From Williamsia sp. (GTDB lineage: Bacteria; Bacteroidota; Bacteroidia; Chitinophagales; Chitinophagaceae), in contig JADCRZ010000012.1 in assembly GCA_015069695.1 (NCBI GenBank), forward strand, positions 87,663 through 151,662: a stretch of 64,000 bases of DNA, read 5' to 3'. Positions 1-11,100 of this stretch are shown one piece after another (positions within the stretch are counted from its first letter, which is position 1; each line of letters begins with the position of its first letter). A model generated the notes under the pieces. It was given only the letters and a program-made list of their open reading frames with translations. It ran no database searches and was not told the DNA's origin. The position numbers and the translations under genes were made by a program.

Positions 1-2
1 TG

Positions 3-1013
3 CGGGAGATCGCGGAGGTGGTACGGGAGTTTCCGGACCGGGCCATGATTGTATCGCTGATGGCTGATAATACAAGGGAGAAATGGCATGAGCTGATCCG
101 GCAGGTAGAAGATACCGGCGCACACGGCATTGAGCTGAATTTCGGTTGTCCGCATGGCATGACCGAAAGAGGCATGGGAGCCACTGTGGGGCAAGATCCC
201 GAGATTGCCAGGATGGTGGTAGAGTGGGTGATGGAGGCGGCGCATATACCCGTGATCACAAAGCTTACGCCCAATGTGCATTCCGTGGTACCCACGGGCA
301 AAGCTTGTGTGGAAGCAGGCACCAATGCCTTGTCGCTGATCAATACCATCCAGTCTGTTACCGGCATCGACCTGGACACATTGGTGCCCAATCCGTATGT
401 AGCGGGAAAATCTGTTTTTGGCGGTTACTGCGGACCGGCCGTAAAACCGATCGCTTTAAAGATGCTGACGACCATCAGCCAGGATCCGACAACCCGGCGG
501 GTACCTGTATCCGGTATCGGCGGCATCAGCACCTGGAAAGATGCGGCTGAATTTATGCTGCTTGGCGCTACGACCGTGCAGGTTTGTACGGCTGCTATGA
601 AGTCAGGATTTCGGATCATTGAAGATATGTGCGAAGGACTGAGCAACTGGATGGATGAAAAAGGATTCAAAACCGTCTATGATTTTATCGGCAAATCCGT
701 TCCTGCGCTCACGCACTGGGAAGACCTCGACATCAACTACCATATCGTAGCCAACATCAACCAGAATAAATGCATTCACTGCGGCCTGTGCTATATTGCC
801 TGTGAAGACGCTTCACATCAGTCTATCAGCCTTGCCTGGGGCAAGCCCTATAACACATACGCCATCAAGGAAGATGAGTGTGTAGGCTGCAATCTTTGCA
901 AACTGATTTGTCCGGTAGATGGCTGCATTACAATGGTGGAGCGCCGCAAGGGCGAGGAATACCTTAACTGGAAAGAATTCCAGGAAAGAGGATTGCCCCT
1001 GAATGATCATTGA
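3..1013 (+). CDS. preA: NAD-dependent dihydropyrimidine dehydrogenase subunit PreA (5' end outside window)
   Basis: The reading frame is open from base 3, so the N-terminus, probably fewer than 100 residues, lies upstream of the window. The visible part carries a dihydroorotate-dehydrogenase-like FMN barrel (segment ELNFGCPHG, then the GIGGIS phosphate-binding turn). It is followed by a C-terminal ferredoxin domain with two 4Fe-4S cysteine sets, CIHCGLC near base 770 and CVGCNLC near base 880. This barrel plus ferredoxin arrangement is that of PreA, which with PreT reduces uracil and thymine using NADH. The first codon that could act as a start in the window is GTG at 18, but codons before it continue the protein. 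Its TGA abuts the stop of the convergent flavin reductase gene with no spacer. Confidence 0.9.
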   Translation, partial: REIAEVVREFPDRAMIVSLMADNTREKWHELIRQVEDTGAHGIELNFGCPHGMTERGMGATVGQDPEIARMVVEWVMEAAHIPVITKLTPNVHSVVPTGKACVEAGTNALSLINTIQSVTGIDLDTLVPNPYVAGKSVFGGYCGPAVKPIALKMLTTISQDPTTRRVPVSGIGGISTWKDAAEFMLLGATTVQVCTAAMKSGFRIIEDMCEGLSNWMDEKGFKTVYDFIGKSVPALTHWEDLDINYHIVANINQNKCIHCGLCYIACEDASHQSISLAWGKPYNTYAIKEDECVGCNLCKLICPVDGCITMVERRKGEEYLNWKEFQERGLPLNDH

Positions 1014-1574
1014 TCAGGCGTTTTGCAGGATCAGCTTTTTTAAGTTCTGCAATTTTTTCTGCACCAGCTCGCGGGCAGTCTGATCAGTTAATTCGCCCTG
1101 CTCATTGAATTTTTTGTTTGCCTGGGCAAGCAGGATTTCAGGCTTGTAGACCGGCTTCATGTCGAGGTATTGAAAGAGAGGCAGGAAGGCGGCCTGCATG
1201 CGTACAGTTCCCCAGAGGCCGGGTGTAGCGCCCATTATAGCAACCGGTTTACCGATCAGGGGTGCATCTTCTCCCCGGGAAGCCCAGTCCAGCGCATTTT
1301 TCAGGCCGCCCGGAATAGAGTAATTGTACTCCGGTGAAACAATAACGAGGCCCGCAGCTTTGGCAAGCAACTCCCTGAACCGGACAACTTCGGACGGGCG
1401 TTCATGAGCCGATGGGAGATCGAGGTCTGCATTGTAAAGAGGAATATCATCGATCCGGGCAAGTTCCATCGACATGTTTTCAGGTAGCAATTCCAGGCAT
1501 GTTTTTAGGAGCATTGTGTTGAAAGAGCCGGTGCGCAAACTGCCTGAGATACCAACCAGGTGGATGTTTTCCAT
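1014..1574 (-). CDS. NADPH-dependent FMN reductase family protein
   Basis: This 186-residue protein has the flavodoxin-like fold signature of the FMN_red family. An N-terminal GISGSLRTGSFN loop (about residues 8-19) would bind the FMN phosphate, and SPEYNYSIPGGLKNALDW (about residues 100-117) is the second conserved flavin-site motif. Relatives are cytosolic quinone, chromate or azo reductases of about 180-190 residues, so the length is normal. The substrate cannot be told from sequence. The gene runs convergently to preA, and the two stop codons share the palindrome TGATCA. Confidence 0.88.
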   Translation of the reverse strand: MENIHLVGISGSLRTGSFNTMLLKTCLELLPENMSMELARIDDIPLYNADLDLPSAHERPSEVVRFRELLAKAAGLVIVSPEYNYSIPGGLKNALDWASRGEDAPLIGKPVAIMGATPGLWGTVRMQAAFLPLFQYLDMKPVYKPEILLAQANKKFNEQGELTDQTARELVQKKLQNLKKLILQNA

Positions 1575-1648
1575 GCTAAAGGGATGAGTGTTTAACTAAA
1601 TGGGTAAATCCGGTTTATTTCATACAAAGATCTTGAAAAATCAATGTC

Positions 1649-2422
1649 ATGTGTTACGATATTTCATTTATAGATGAGCTGAATAAAATAAAAGAGTATA
1701 TTCCTGACCTGAACATAAAAGAAAAAGGCGACTTTGATCCGGATACGATGGTGCATGTACAGGCTCAGGCGTTTCGCAGCTATCCCATCATCACGTTTGA
1801 AGACGACCAGTATACGCTTGACCGCTTTGAATGGGGGGTGATTGCGCCTTACATGAATACACCGGAAAAGATCAAAAAAAGCAGGAGCCTGATGTGCAAT
1901 GCGCAAAGCGAAAAAGTACTGGACAAAAAATCTTACTGGCACCGCATCAGCCAGAATCGTTGCCTGATACCCGTTACCGGCATTTACGAACACCGGGATA
2001 TACCCGGATGGAAGCACAAAGTGCCTTACCATGTCTCTATAAAAAACCGGGACATGTTTTGCATCCCGGGCTTGTATACGGATTCTCCCAGGCCTGATCC
2101 GGAGACCGGTGAAGTAAAAACCACTTTTACCCTGCTCACGCGCGAGGCCAATGAATTGATGAGCCAAATACACAACGGCGGAGGCGATAAGTTCCGCATG
2201 CCTTTGTTTCTTCCCAAAAAGCTGGAGCTCCAGTGGCTGCAGCCGGATCTGGAACCCGATGAGATCCAGGCCATCCTCAATTTCGAGATCCCGTCAGAAA
2301 GCCTCCGGTACTGGCCCGTGTTCACCATCCGCACAACCAAAGAAAGACCCGATCACAAAATGAAAAACGAGCCCTATACCTGGCCAGAGCTCCCTGAACT
2401 GGAGTGGGAACAAAAATCATAA
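1649..2422 (+). CDS. SOS response-associated peptidase (SRAP/YedK/HMCES family)
   Basis: The protein starts Met-Cys, as required in SRAP proteins, where Cys2 becomes the N-terminal residue that forms a thiazolidine crosslink with abasic sites in single-stranded DNA. The other expected active-site residues are visible: Asn84 in MCNAQSE, Glu114 in GIYEH and His175 in IHNGG. The family normally reads IH-x-RMP directly. Here about six residues (GGGDKF) separate the His segment from RMP, a small insertion. At 257 residues it is slightly longer than E. coli YedK. The likely role is protecting abasic sites during replication. It appears to be a single-gene unit. Confidence 0.88.
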   Translation: MCYDISFIDELNKIKEYIPDLNIKEKGDFDPDTMVHVQAQAFRSYPIITFEDDQYTLDRFEWGVIAPYMNTPEKIKKSRSLMCNAQSEKVLDKKSYWHRISQNRCLIPVTGIYEHRDIPGWKHKVPYHVSIKNRDMFCIPGLYTDSPRPDPETGEVKTTFTLLTREANELMSQIHNGGGDKFRMPLFLPKKLELQWLQPDLEPDEIQAILNFEIPSESLRYWPVFTIRTTKERPDHKMKNEPYTWPELPELEWEQKS

Positions 2423-2852
2423 CAGGCAGCTTTTCATTATTAACATCATACCGCCCTGTTTCTTGTCGAGCTGATTCCACAAAACCACCCATCTATTCCC
2501 CAATCCAAATCTGGTTCTGATGATTGGTTGTTAGTTCATTGTCTTTTCTTTCTCTGCGGTGTACTGCGGAGGTGTCGGATTGTTTTAAGCTGGCTCCCTT
2601 TAAACGTTAAACAAATCTACTTATCCGTGCACAGGCCTTGTTGCCTGAAAACAGGTGTGAGTATGGATTTTGAATAGATAGCACAAAACGATTTCTATGG
2701 CATATACAGCCGCAGCTTTAAACCGCATACGGGGTTCAACAGCGCACTTGTAGCGAACAAAGACACAAACCAGCACCCGCTGAAAATAGGGCCGTCAGCA
2801 TGGAAACAATTGTTTCCTGTGAACAAAGATTATAAAAAACAAAACAGATTTT
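2423..2852. other. 430-bp intergenic region without a confident gene
   Basis: No ORF with a plausible start was found. From about 2678, just after a TAG, a frame stays open for roughly 80 codons into the DUF4142 gene. It reads like protein (for example GIYSRSFKPHTGFNS) but has no usable start, so it may be a gene remnant or chance. A perfect 16-bp palindrome lies at 2802-2817. Confidence 0.4.
2802..2817. promoter_or_regulatory. Perfect 16-bp palindrome upstream of the DUF4142 gene (possible operator)
   Basis: GGAAACAATTGTTTCC is its own reverse complement and ends 35 bp before the ATG of the DUF4142 lipoprotein gene. The position fits an operator. However, one perfect 16-bp palindrome is expected by chance in a window of this size, and only one copy was seen. 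Confidence 0.25.
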
Positions 2853-3374
2853 ATGAATGTAAAGAAAGCAGTGTGCTTTTGCTTTTTATCTGCAGCAACT
2901 GTACTGACAGCATGCGACAAAGATGATGACAATACCAATCAACTTTCACAAACCGACCGGGATTACTTTACACAGGCAGCGCTCAGCAACCTGGCTGAAA
3001 TCGATGCCGGACAACTGGCCGCAACAAAGGGCAACAAGGATTCGGTAAAGATGTATGGCACCATGATGGTTGCGGAACACACAAAAGCCAATGCCTCGTT
3101 GGACTCACTGGCTAAAACAAAAGGAGTAACCCTGCCCACAACCGTTGATGCAGAACATGTAGCATTGAAACAAAGGCTGTCCGGTTATACAGGCCGTACC
3201 TTTGATACCGCCTATATCAACGCACAGGTAAAGGACCATGCTAAAACGGTTTCCTTCTTCCAAAACGAGATCGCCAACGGACAGCACCAGGATGTGAAGA
3301 ATTTTGCCAACAAGCTGTTGCCCAATATTCAGATGCATCTGACCCTGGCACAGACCATACAGCAGAAACTATAA
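2853..3374 (+). CDS. DUF4142 domain-containing lipoprotein
   Basis: This 173-residue protein has a lipoprotein signal (hydrophobic stretch ending in LTAC, cysteine at residue 21) followed by an acidic linker (DKDDDN). The rest matches DUF4142, an all-helical, ferritin-like domain of unknown function: DYFTQAALSNLAEIDAGQLA near residue 38, then MYGTMMVAEHTKAN and a C-terminal helix pair. Such proteins are usually periplasmic or outer-membrane anchored and are often stress-linked, but no activity is established. A rho-independent terminator follows at 3394-3426. Confidence 0.85.
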   Translation: MNVKKAVCFCFLSAATVLTACDKDDDNTNQLSQTDRDYFTQAALSNLAEIDAGQLAATKGNKDSVKMYGTMMVAEHTKANASLDSLAKTKGVTLPTTVDAEHVALKQRLSGYTGRTFDTAYINAQVKDHAKTVSFFQNEIANGQHQDVKNFANKLLPNIQMHLTLAQTIQQKL

Positions 3375-3393
3375 GACGGGATACAATTTTCAG

Positions 3394-3426
3394 AAAAAGG
3401 CTTTGCAGCACCTGCAAGGCCTTTTG
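3394..3426. terminator. Bidirectional intrinsic terminator between DUF4142 and fabH
   Basis: AAAAAGGCTTTGCAG pairs with CTGCAAGGCCTTTT across a short CAC loop, with one mismatch. A-rich and T-rich flanks on both sides suit termination of both convergent genes. Confidence 0.75.
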
Positions 3427-3429
3427 TAT

Positions 3430-4437
3430 TTAGCGGGCGGCTGTATCATAAGCCCATCGTACCAGCGTGGCACCCCAGGTAAACCCGCCGCCAAAAGCAG
3501 CAAGTACGATCAGATCTCCCTTGCGAATATCTTTTTCATAATCCCACAAGCAAAGTGGAATCGTGGCAGCGGTGGTATTGCCATACCGTTCAATATTGAG
3601 CATCACTTTCTCCGGTGCCAGGCTCATCCGGTTGGCTGTTGCATCAATGATCCGTTTGTTGGCCTGGTGGGGAACCAGCCAGGCAATATCGTCGCCGGTA
3701 AGCCCATTGCGTTCCATGAGCTCATAAGCCGCATCGGCCATGCCTTTTACAGCAAACTTGAACACGGCCTGTCCGGCCTGGTAAATAAAATGTTCTTTTC
3801 GTGTAACTGTTTCTATGCTGGCCGGGTAAGCTGATCCGCCGGCCCTTTGATAGAGGTAATCTTTGCCGGAACCATCTACCTTCAGCAGGCTGTCGAGCAC
3901 GCCATAACCCTGGTCATCGGGTTCCAGCAGCACTGCGCCGGCTCCGTCGCCAAAAAGTACACAGGTAGTGCGGTCGGTATAGTCTACGATGGCGCTCATC
4001 TTGTCAGCGCCTACCAGCACCACTTTTTTGTACCGCCCGCTTTCGATCAGGGAAGCGGCTGTTGTAAGGCTAAACAAAAAGCCTGAACAGGCGGCGCCTA
4101 CATCAAAGCTCCAGGCGTTTACGGCGCCGATCTTGTTGCAGATGATATTGGCGGTGGCAGGAAACATCATATCGGGGGTAACCGTGGCACAGATCAGGCA
4201 GTCTATTTCAGCAGGGTGTATGCCCCGTTTGCGGCAGAGGTCGAGCACTGCCGGTGCTGCCAGGTCGGAGCTGCCCTTGCCTTCACCTTTTAATATCCGC
4301 CGTTCCTTTATACCTGTTCTTGTTACGATCCATTCGTCATTGGTATCTACCATCCTTTCGAGATCAGCATTTGTCAGTTTGTCTTCCGGAACCCATCCTC
4401 CCACGGCTGTAATCGCGGCGGTCATCTTTTGGCTCAT
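3430..4437 (-). CDS. fabH: 3-oxoacyl-[acyl-carrier-protein] synthase III
   Basis: FabH condenses acetyl-CoA, or branched acyl-CoA, with malonyl-ACP to start fatty acid synthesis. The Cys-His-Asn triad is visible: Cys117 in GAACSGF, His257 in PHQANKRI and Asn287 in RYGNTTAA. The 335-residue length is normal for the family. Primer preference cannot be read from sequence, although Bacteroidota often use branched primers. It has no partner genes from fatty acid synthesis next to it, and it is divergent from ruvA across an 88-bp gap containing a leftward -10-like box at 4466-4473. Confidence 0.93.
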   Translation of the reverse strand: MSQKMTAAITAVGGWVPEDKLTNADLERMVDTNDEWIVTRTGIKERRILKGEGKGSSDLAAPAVLDLCRKRGIHPAEIDCLICATVTPDMMFPATANIICNKIGAVNAWSFDVGAACSGFLFSLTTAASLIESGRYKKVVLVGADKMSAIVDYTDRTTCVLFGDGAGAVLLEPDDQGYGVLDSLLKVDGSGKDYLYQRAGGSAYPASIETVTRKEHFIYQAGQAVFKFAVKGMADAAYELMERNGLTGDDIAWLVPHQANKRIIDATANRMSLAPEKVMLNIERYGNTTAATIPLCLWDYEKDIRKGDLIVLAAFGGGFTWGATLVRWAYDTAAR

Positions 4438-4465
4438 AGCGCATCATTGATTAATGTGAATGGCT

Positions 4466-4473
4466 CAAATGTA
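4466..4473 (-). promoter_or_regulatory. Candidate Bacteroidota -7 box for fabH
   Basis: On the minus strand this reads TACATTTG, an exact match to the Bacteroidota consensus TAnnTTTG, 28 bp upstream of the fabH ATG. No clear TTTG -33 box is present at the usual distance, so support is partial. Confidence 0.4.
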
Positions 4474-4525
4474 CAGGAAAATAGAATACACAGTAGTTCT
4501 TTGAAATTCTCCTATTTTCGCAAAC

Positions 4526-5110
4526 ATGATCGCTTATGTGAAAGGTGACTTTACCTACAAATCGCCTGCCGTAGTGCATGTGGATGTCAACGGACTGGGG
4601 TACGAGGTCCAGATCAGCCTGCAAACTTATTCGCATATACAATCACTCGAGCGGGGCTTGTTGTATACCTACCTGCACATCCGGGAAGATGCCCAGGTGC
4701 TCTATGGCTTTTTTGAGGTCGCAGAAAAAGAAATGTTTGTTCAATTGATCAGCATTAGCGGAGTTGGTGCAGCTACTGCGCGGATGATGTTGTCATCTAT
4801 GCGGTACGATGAAATTGCAAGGGCCATTACACAGGGAAATGTGCGTTTGCTGGAAAGCATCAAAGGCATCGGAAAAAAATCTGCTGAGCGGATTGTATTG
4901 GAGTTAAAAGACAAGCTTGGCAAGCAGGCTACGGGAGCAATTATTTCGCCGGTGAGCAACAATAGTTTGGAACAGGATGCGTTAAATGCCTTGGTTTCCC
5001 TGGGCATCGCACGACCCCTTGCCGAGCAAGCTGTCAAAAAAGTTTTGTCCAAAGAACCTGAAACAAATAAAGTAGAAGACATTATCAAAAAAGCACTCAA
5101 AACGTTTTAG
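4526..5110 (+). CDS. ruvA: Holliday junction branch migration protein RuvA
   Basis: RuvA is the DNA-binding subunit that recruits the RuvB helicase to Holliday junctions. The 194-residue protein has the family layout: an N-terminal OB-fold beginning MIAYVKGDF, two helix-hairpin-helix motifs (ISGVGAATARMML near residue 74 and IKGIGKKSAERIV near residue 112), a linker and a C-terminal three-helix domain (LNALVSLGIARPLAEQAV) that contacts RuvB. sprA begins 44 bp after its stop, an adjacency common in Bacteroidota, so the two may be co-transcribed. Confidence 0.96.
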   Translation: MIAYVKGDFTYKSPAVVHVDVNGLGYEVQISLQTYSHIQSLERGLLYTYLHIREDAQVLYGFFEVAEKEMFVQLISISGVGAATARMMLSSMRYDEIARAITQGNVRLLESIKGIGKKSAERIVLELKDKLGKQATGAIISPVSNNSLEQDALNALVSLGIARPLAEQAVKKVLSKEPETNKVEDIIKKALKTF

Positions 5111-5154
5111 CCTATCGACCCCAAGCTCTACCTAACTATTACGAGAAAAAAGAC

Positions 5155-8100
5155 TTGAGCCCCCATTTCGCAATATTTTGCAGAGCTTTCTTGCTGGCTG
5201 CTGCCTTGGCTTTTTGGGTCAACACCGAAGCACAGGACACCACCAGGACAACAAACCGCGCAGATACACTTAAATACCCGATTACAGACAGGAGAGGAGA
5301 CAAGCTTACCAATCCTTCCCTGAACCCGTTTGACCTGCGCGACCCCGCCAACATCAGCGATTCCATTGAATACGATCCCAAAACAAAACAGTACTACCTC
5401 ATTGAGAAAGTAGGAAATTTCTATTACCGGAAACCTACTTATCTGACCTTTGATGAGTACATGCGCATTCAATCGCGGCGTGACGAAAATGATTATTTTA
5501 AAAAGCGTGCCAACATTGTCAGTGGCCTCAACAAGCGCCTGCTCAAGCCCAAGCTTTCCATCACCGACAACCTGTTCAACAGGATTTTCGGGAATGGAAA
5601 AGTAGAAATAAGACCACAGGGGAATGTAGACATCCTGGCTGGTTACCAGGGTCAGAATATCAAGAACCCCACGCTGCCGGAGCGGGCCCGGCGCAATGGC
5701 GGTTTTGATTTTGACATGAACGCCAACCTCAATGTGATCGCCAATATCGGCGATAAAATGCGGCTGCCGATCAATTACAACACACTGGCTAATTTCGATT
5801 TTGAAAACCAGCTCAAGCTCGATTATACCGGTACCAACGATGAGATCATCCGGCGCCTCGAAGCAGGCAACGTAAACTTTACATCCAAAGGCTCGCTGAT
5901 AGCCGGCGCACAATCCTTGTTTGGCCTGAAGACCCAGCTTCAGTTTGGCCGCCTGGGTGTTACGGCCGTACTGGCCAACCAGCGTGCCCAGCGCCAGTCG
6001 CTCGGTTTGCAGGGCGGGGCTGCTTCTACCTTGTTTGAATTTAAAGCCGATGATTACGAAGAAAACCGCCACTTCCTGCTGGCCCAGTATTTCCGGCAGA
6101 ATTACAATACGGCCATGTCCAGCCTGCCGGCAGTTCAATCGCTCGTGCAGATCCTGCGCATAGAAGTGTGGGTCACCAACCGCAATGGCTCTACCATCGA
6201 TACGCGCGATGTGGTGGCGCTGATGGACCTCGGTGAATCCAGGCCGTTTCAACAGCCGCCGGTCATCACCCCGCTTACCACCAATGCCATCCCTTACAAC
6301 GATGCCAACGACCTATACCGGAATATTATCAATGACCCGAATAGCCGGGGCTCCTCTACCATTACCACCAAGCTTAACCAGCTGGGATTGCGGCCGGTGC
6401 AGGATTTTGAAAAAACTTTTGCCCGCAAGCTGACGCCGAGTGATTATTATTTCAACCCCCAGATCGGGTTTATCTCGCTCACGCAGCCACTGCAAGCCGA
6501 TGAAGTGCTGGGTGTGGCATACCAGTACAGCTACAACGGAAAAATATATCAGGTTGGTGAATTTTCACAGGATGTACCACCGGACACAACAGCAGTCAAT
6601 TCAGGCAACCAGAAAGTGCTGCTGTTAAAGCTGCTCAAGGCCACTTCCCAACGGCCTACCCTGCCACTCTGGGACCTGATGATGAAAAATGTGTACGCGC
6701 TGAAAACCCGCGATAACAGCTATCTTACGAGTATCCAGCCCACCGATTTTCAGCTCAACGTTTTGTACGAGCAGCCCAGCCTGGGCTCTAAACGCTACCT
6801 CCCTGAAGGACCCAAGTCTGGTCTTCCACTCATCACCGTACTTAATCTTGACCGGCTCAACAACCAGCGAGACCCGCAACCCGATGGCATCTTTGACTAT
6901 ATCGAAGGGTTTACCATTATATCCAACCAGGCGAGGATCATTTTCCCGCTGCTCGAACCCTTTGGGCGCGACCTGGATTCAGTTGCGTTCCAGGGCGCGA
7001 CACCGGATCTGAAAAGCAAGTATGTTTTTTATCCGCTGTATGATACGATCAAGGAAATCGCGAAAACCTATGCGAACCTCGACAGGTTCTTGCTCAGCGG
7101 ATCGGCCAAGGGGCAGTCTACATCGGAGATATCCCTGGGTGCTTTCAACGTGCCGCAAGGATCGGTCACGGTTTCATCCGGCGGCCGCACCCTGCTTGAA
7201 GGGGTAGATTATACGGTCGATTATAATTTGGGTTCTGTAAAGATCATCAACCAGGCCATTCTGAACTCCGGGGTGCCGGTAAGCGTGAACTATGAAAACA
7301 ATGCCGGCTTTGGTATCCAGCAACGCAATTTCATGGGCTTGCGGCTTGACTACCAGCTCATGAATACGGCGAAGAAATCCCTTTCTATCGGTGCATCCAT
7401 GGTGCGGTTGAGCGAGCGTCCTTACTTCACCAAAATGAATTACAACGAAGACCCCATCCGCAATACCATGTACGGGGTCGATTTCAATTACCGCTCTGAG
7501 TTGCCGCAGTTAACCCATTGGCTGAACAAGCTGCCGTTTTATACCACCAGCGAGATGAGCAATATCTTAGCTTATGGTGAAGCAGCTGTGTTGCGACCCG
7601 GCCATCCATCCCAGATCGGTAAAGGCAGCAACGGACTTATTTATATTGATGATTTTGAAGGAACGCGCAACAGCATTGACTTGCGTTTTCCGCTGATCAG
7701 CTGGAGCCTTGCTTCCACGCCGCAAAACAACGGGCGGTTCCCGGAAGGCAGTCTGATCGATTCGGTTGATTATGGCTTTAACCGTTCCAAGCTTGCCTGG
7801 TACAACATCGAACCCAACCTGCAGGATCCCAGGGGCACCAACAATCCGGTGAAAGGTTACCAGGATTTTACAGACCCGCGCATCCATGGGCTGAACCAGC
7901 AACAGCTTTACCCGGCGAAAACACCCGAGTTTGGCCAGGCACAGCTGATCACGTTCGACATGGCATTCTATCCCAGGGAAAGAGGTCCGTATAATTTCGA
8001 TACAAGAGCAGCTAACATTGATCGCAATACCGGCAAGTTCCTCAACCCGAAAGCCCGCTGGGGCGGTATCATGCGGGCACTCGACCAGGTTGATTTTGAA

Positions 8101-11100
8101 ACCGGCAACGTGGAATATATCGAGTTCTGGATGCAGGACCCCAATATCCTCAACCCCAACAGCACGGGCGGAAGCTTGTTCTTTAACCTGGGAAATATTT
8201 CTGAAGACGTATTACGCGATGGGAAACGTTCTTTTGAAAACGGGCTGCCTACGCCCAATATCCAGGCGGAAGTGGCCAATTCTACCTGGGGCAGGGTGCC
8301 TTCCAACCCTATCCAGGTTACACAGGCCTTCAGCAACGACCCGAGCGACCGTCCTTTCCAGGATGTGGGTTTTGACGGCTTGAATGATACGGCAGAAAAC
8401 AACAAGTTCAGCAGTTATCTGAACAGGATGCAAGGAATCGTAAGCGACCCCGTGTTCCAGGGCATCAAAGCCGACCCTTCCGGCGACAACTTCAAGAACT
8501 ACCGCGACGAAAGTTTTGACGCCCAGCGCGCGGGTATACTTGCCCGTTACAAGAACATCAACAGTCCGCAGGGCAACTCACCCATTGCCCTTGCCACTGC
8601 CACATCAACTGCTGCATTTACCCTCTATCCCGACCAGGAAGATCTCAACCGGGACAATACCCTCAACGAACTGGAAGAGTACTTTGAATACGAAGTAAAG
8701 CTTGACCCGCAGAATTTGCGTGTAGGGCAAAATCACATCACGGATGTACGGGAGTTTGTGCCCAGCATTGCCGGTGCGCAGAAAGAACGCTGGTTCCTGT
8801 TCCGCATACCCATCGACGACTACAATGCCAAGATCGGCAACATCCCGGATTTTAAATCGATCCGGTTTATCCGCATGTATATGACCGGGTTTGAAGATTC
8901 TGTTGTATGCCGTTTCGCCAAGCTTGAACTGGTGCGCAACAACTGGAGAAATTTTGCATACTCCATCGATACCACCGGTACATACAAACCGCTTCCGGCC
9001 AATTCATCTACCACCCTGAATGTGCTGGCAGTGAACCTGGAAGAAAACAGCAGCCGCCAGCCCGTACCTTATGTAATACCGCCCGGGATTGAACGGGTAC
9101 AGCAACTGAGCAACAACAACGTCAATATTCTTCAGAACGAACAAGCCCTGAGCATGCAGATATGCGGCCTGCAAAGACAGGATTCCCGTGGCGTGTTCAA
9201 GACCCTGAACCTTGACCTGCGCCAGTACAGAAAACTGCAGATGTATATCCATGCAGAAAGTGTAACCGGCACCACCGCGCTCAACGACAACGAGATCAAT
9301 GCCGTGATCAGGATCGGCAACGATTTTATCAGCAATTTCTACGAGATCAAGATCCCGTTGAAGATCACGCGGGCCGGGCAGTCCCGCGACTCCCTGGTAT
9401 GGCCGTCCGCCAACAACCTGGACCTCGACCTGGAACGGCTGACCCAGTTAAAGGTTACGCGGAACAATTCCGTCCAGCCATCCCAGTTCTACCAGGAGCG
9501 GGACGCCAGCGGAAAGAGCTATGCCATTCTCGGCAATCCCAACCTGGGCGAGGTGCGGGGGATCTTTATGGGTATCCAGAACATCAACAACGAAAGCGTG
9601 TGCACGGAAGCCTGGTTCAATGAGCTGCGCTTGTCGGAGATCGATGAAAAAGGAGGATATGCTGCACTGGGCAGGGTAGACATCAAGCTGGCCGACCTGG
9701 GTACAATTTCAATGGCAGGCAATGTAAAAACGCGGGGCTTTGGTACGATCGAGCAACGGGTAAACGAACGGGCGCGCGAGGACCTCACCCAGTTTGACCT
9801 GGCTACCCAACTGGAACTGGGCAAGCTGCTACCCCGCAAAGCAGCCATCTCCATACCTGTCTACGCCGGTGTTTCACAAACGGTATCAACACCGGAGTAT
9901 GATCCGTACGACCTGGATATAAAGCTGGATGATAAAATCAAAGGAGCGCCTTCAGACAAACGCGATTCTATCCGCAACGACGCCATCGACATCACGACCA
10001 TCAAGACGGTCACCTTTACCAATGTAAAGAAAGCCAATACCACAGGTAAAAAGCAAAAGATCTGGAGCATCGAAAACTTTGACATCAATTACTCTTACAC
10101 AAAATCAGAACACCACAATCCGCTGATTGAAAGTGATGAGGTGATCAAGCACCGGGGTGGGCTTGGATATAATTATGCTGCTACACCGGAGTTCAAACAG
10201 CCGTTCAAGCGGGTGTTCCGCACCAAATCGCCGTGGCTGGATTTGATCCGTGATTTCAATTTCAATCCTTCGCCTTCCTTGCTTAGTTTCCGGACAGACA
10301 TCAACAGGCAGTTCGGGGCTTTCCGCCCGCGCAATGTAGGAGGCCCCAAGAACGTACTTCCGGAAACCTACAACAAGTACTTTACGTTCGACCGCTTTTA
10401 CAATTTGCGGTGGGACATCACGCGCTCGCTCAATATTGATTTTACGGCTACCAACCGGGCAAGGGTCGATGAAGCCCCGGGCCGCCTGAGCAAGTATGAA
10501 CAGGAGCGCATGTGGAACCGCTTTTTCAAAGGAGGACGCAATACCAGCTATGAGCAAACAGCCAATGCATCCTATGTGCTGCCAACTGCCAAGCTGCCCT
10601 TGCTGAACTGGACCAATTTCCGGGTGGCATACACGGCACGCTACAACTGGCTGGCTGCTTCCCTTGACCCGCTGGCGAAAAGCCTGGGTAACTTTATTAC
10701 CAATTCGCAAACAAAGAATGCAACAGGTGAATTTGACTTCACCCGGCTGTACCGCAATTCCCGCCTGCTCCGGGCACTCGATTGGGATGCGGCGGCAGCG
10801 CCTGCACCTCCGCCACAGCAGCCCCAGAACAAAGCAGATACGTCAGCCAATGGAAAAAAGAAAAAGGTAAAACGCAATCCCAACGAGCCGCTGGTTCTTC
10901 CGGGTGCGGTTAAATTTGTGGGCCGTTTTGTTACGGCTGTAAAGCGGGTCGGCATCAATTACTCCGAAACAGGCAATACCAACCTGGCAGGTTACCTGGA
11001 TAGCACGCAGGCTTTTGGCATGAACTTCAAGACCCGCAATCCGGGTTGGGGCTTTGTATTCGGACAACAACCGGATACAAATTTCATCAACCGGTTTGCG

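Noticed and set aside
5128..6252. Minus-strand open frame of 374 codons opposite the start of sprA
   Set aside because: It lies wholly antisense to sprA, has no recognisable domain, and its composition is that of a complementary-strand shadow.
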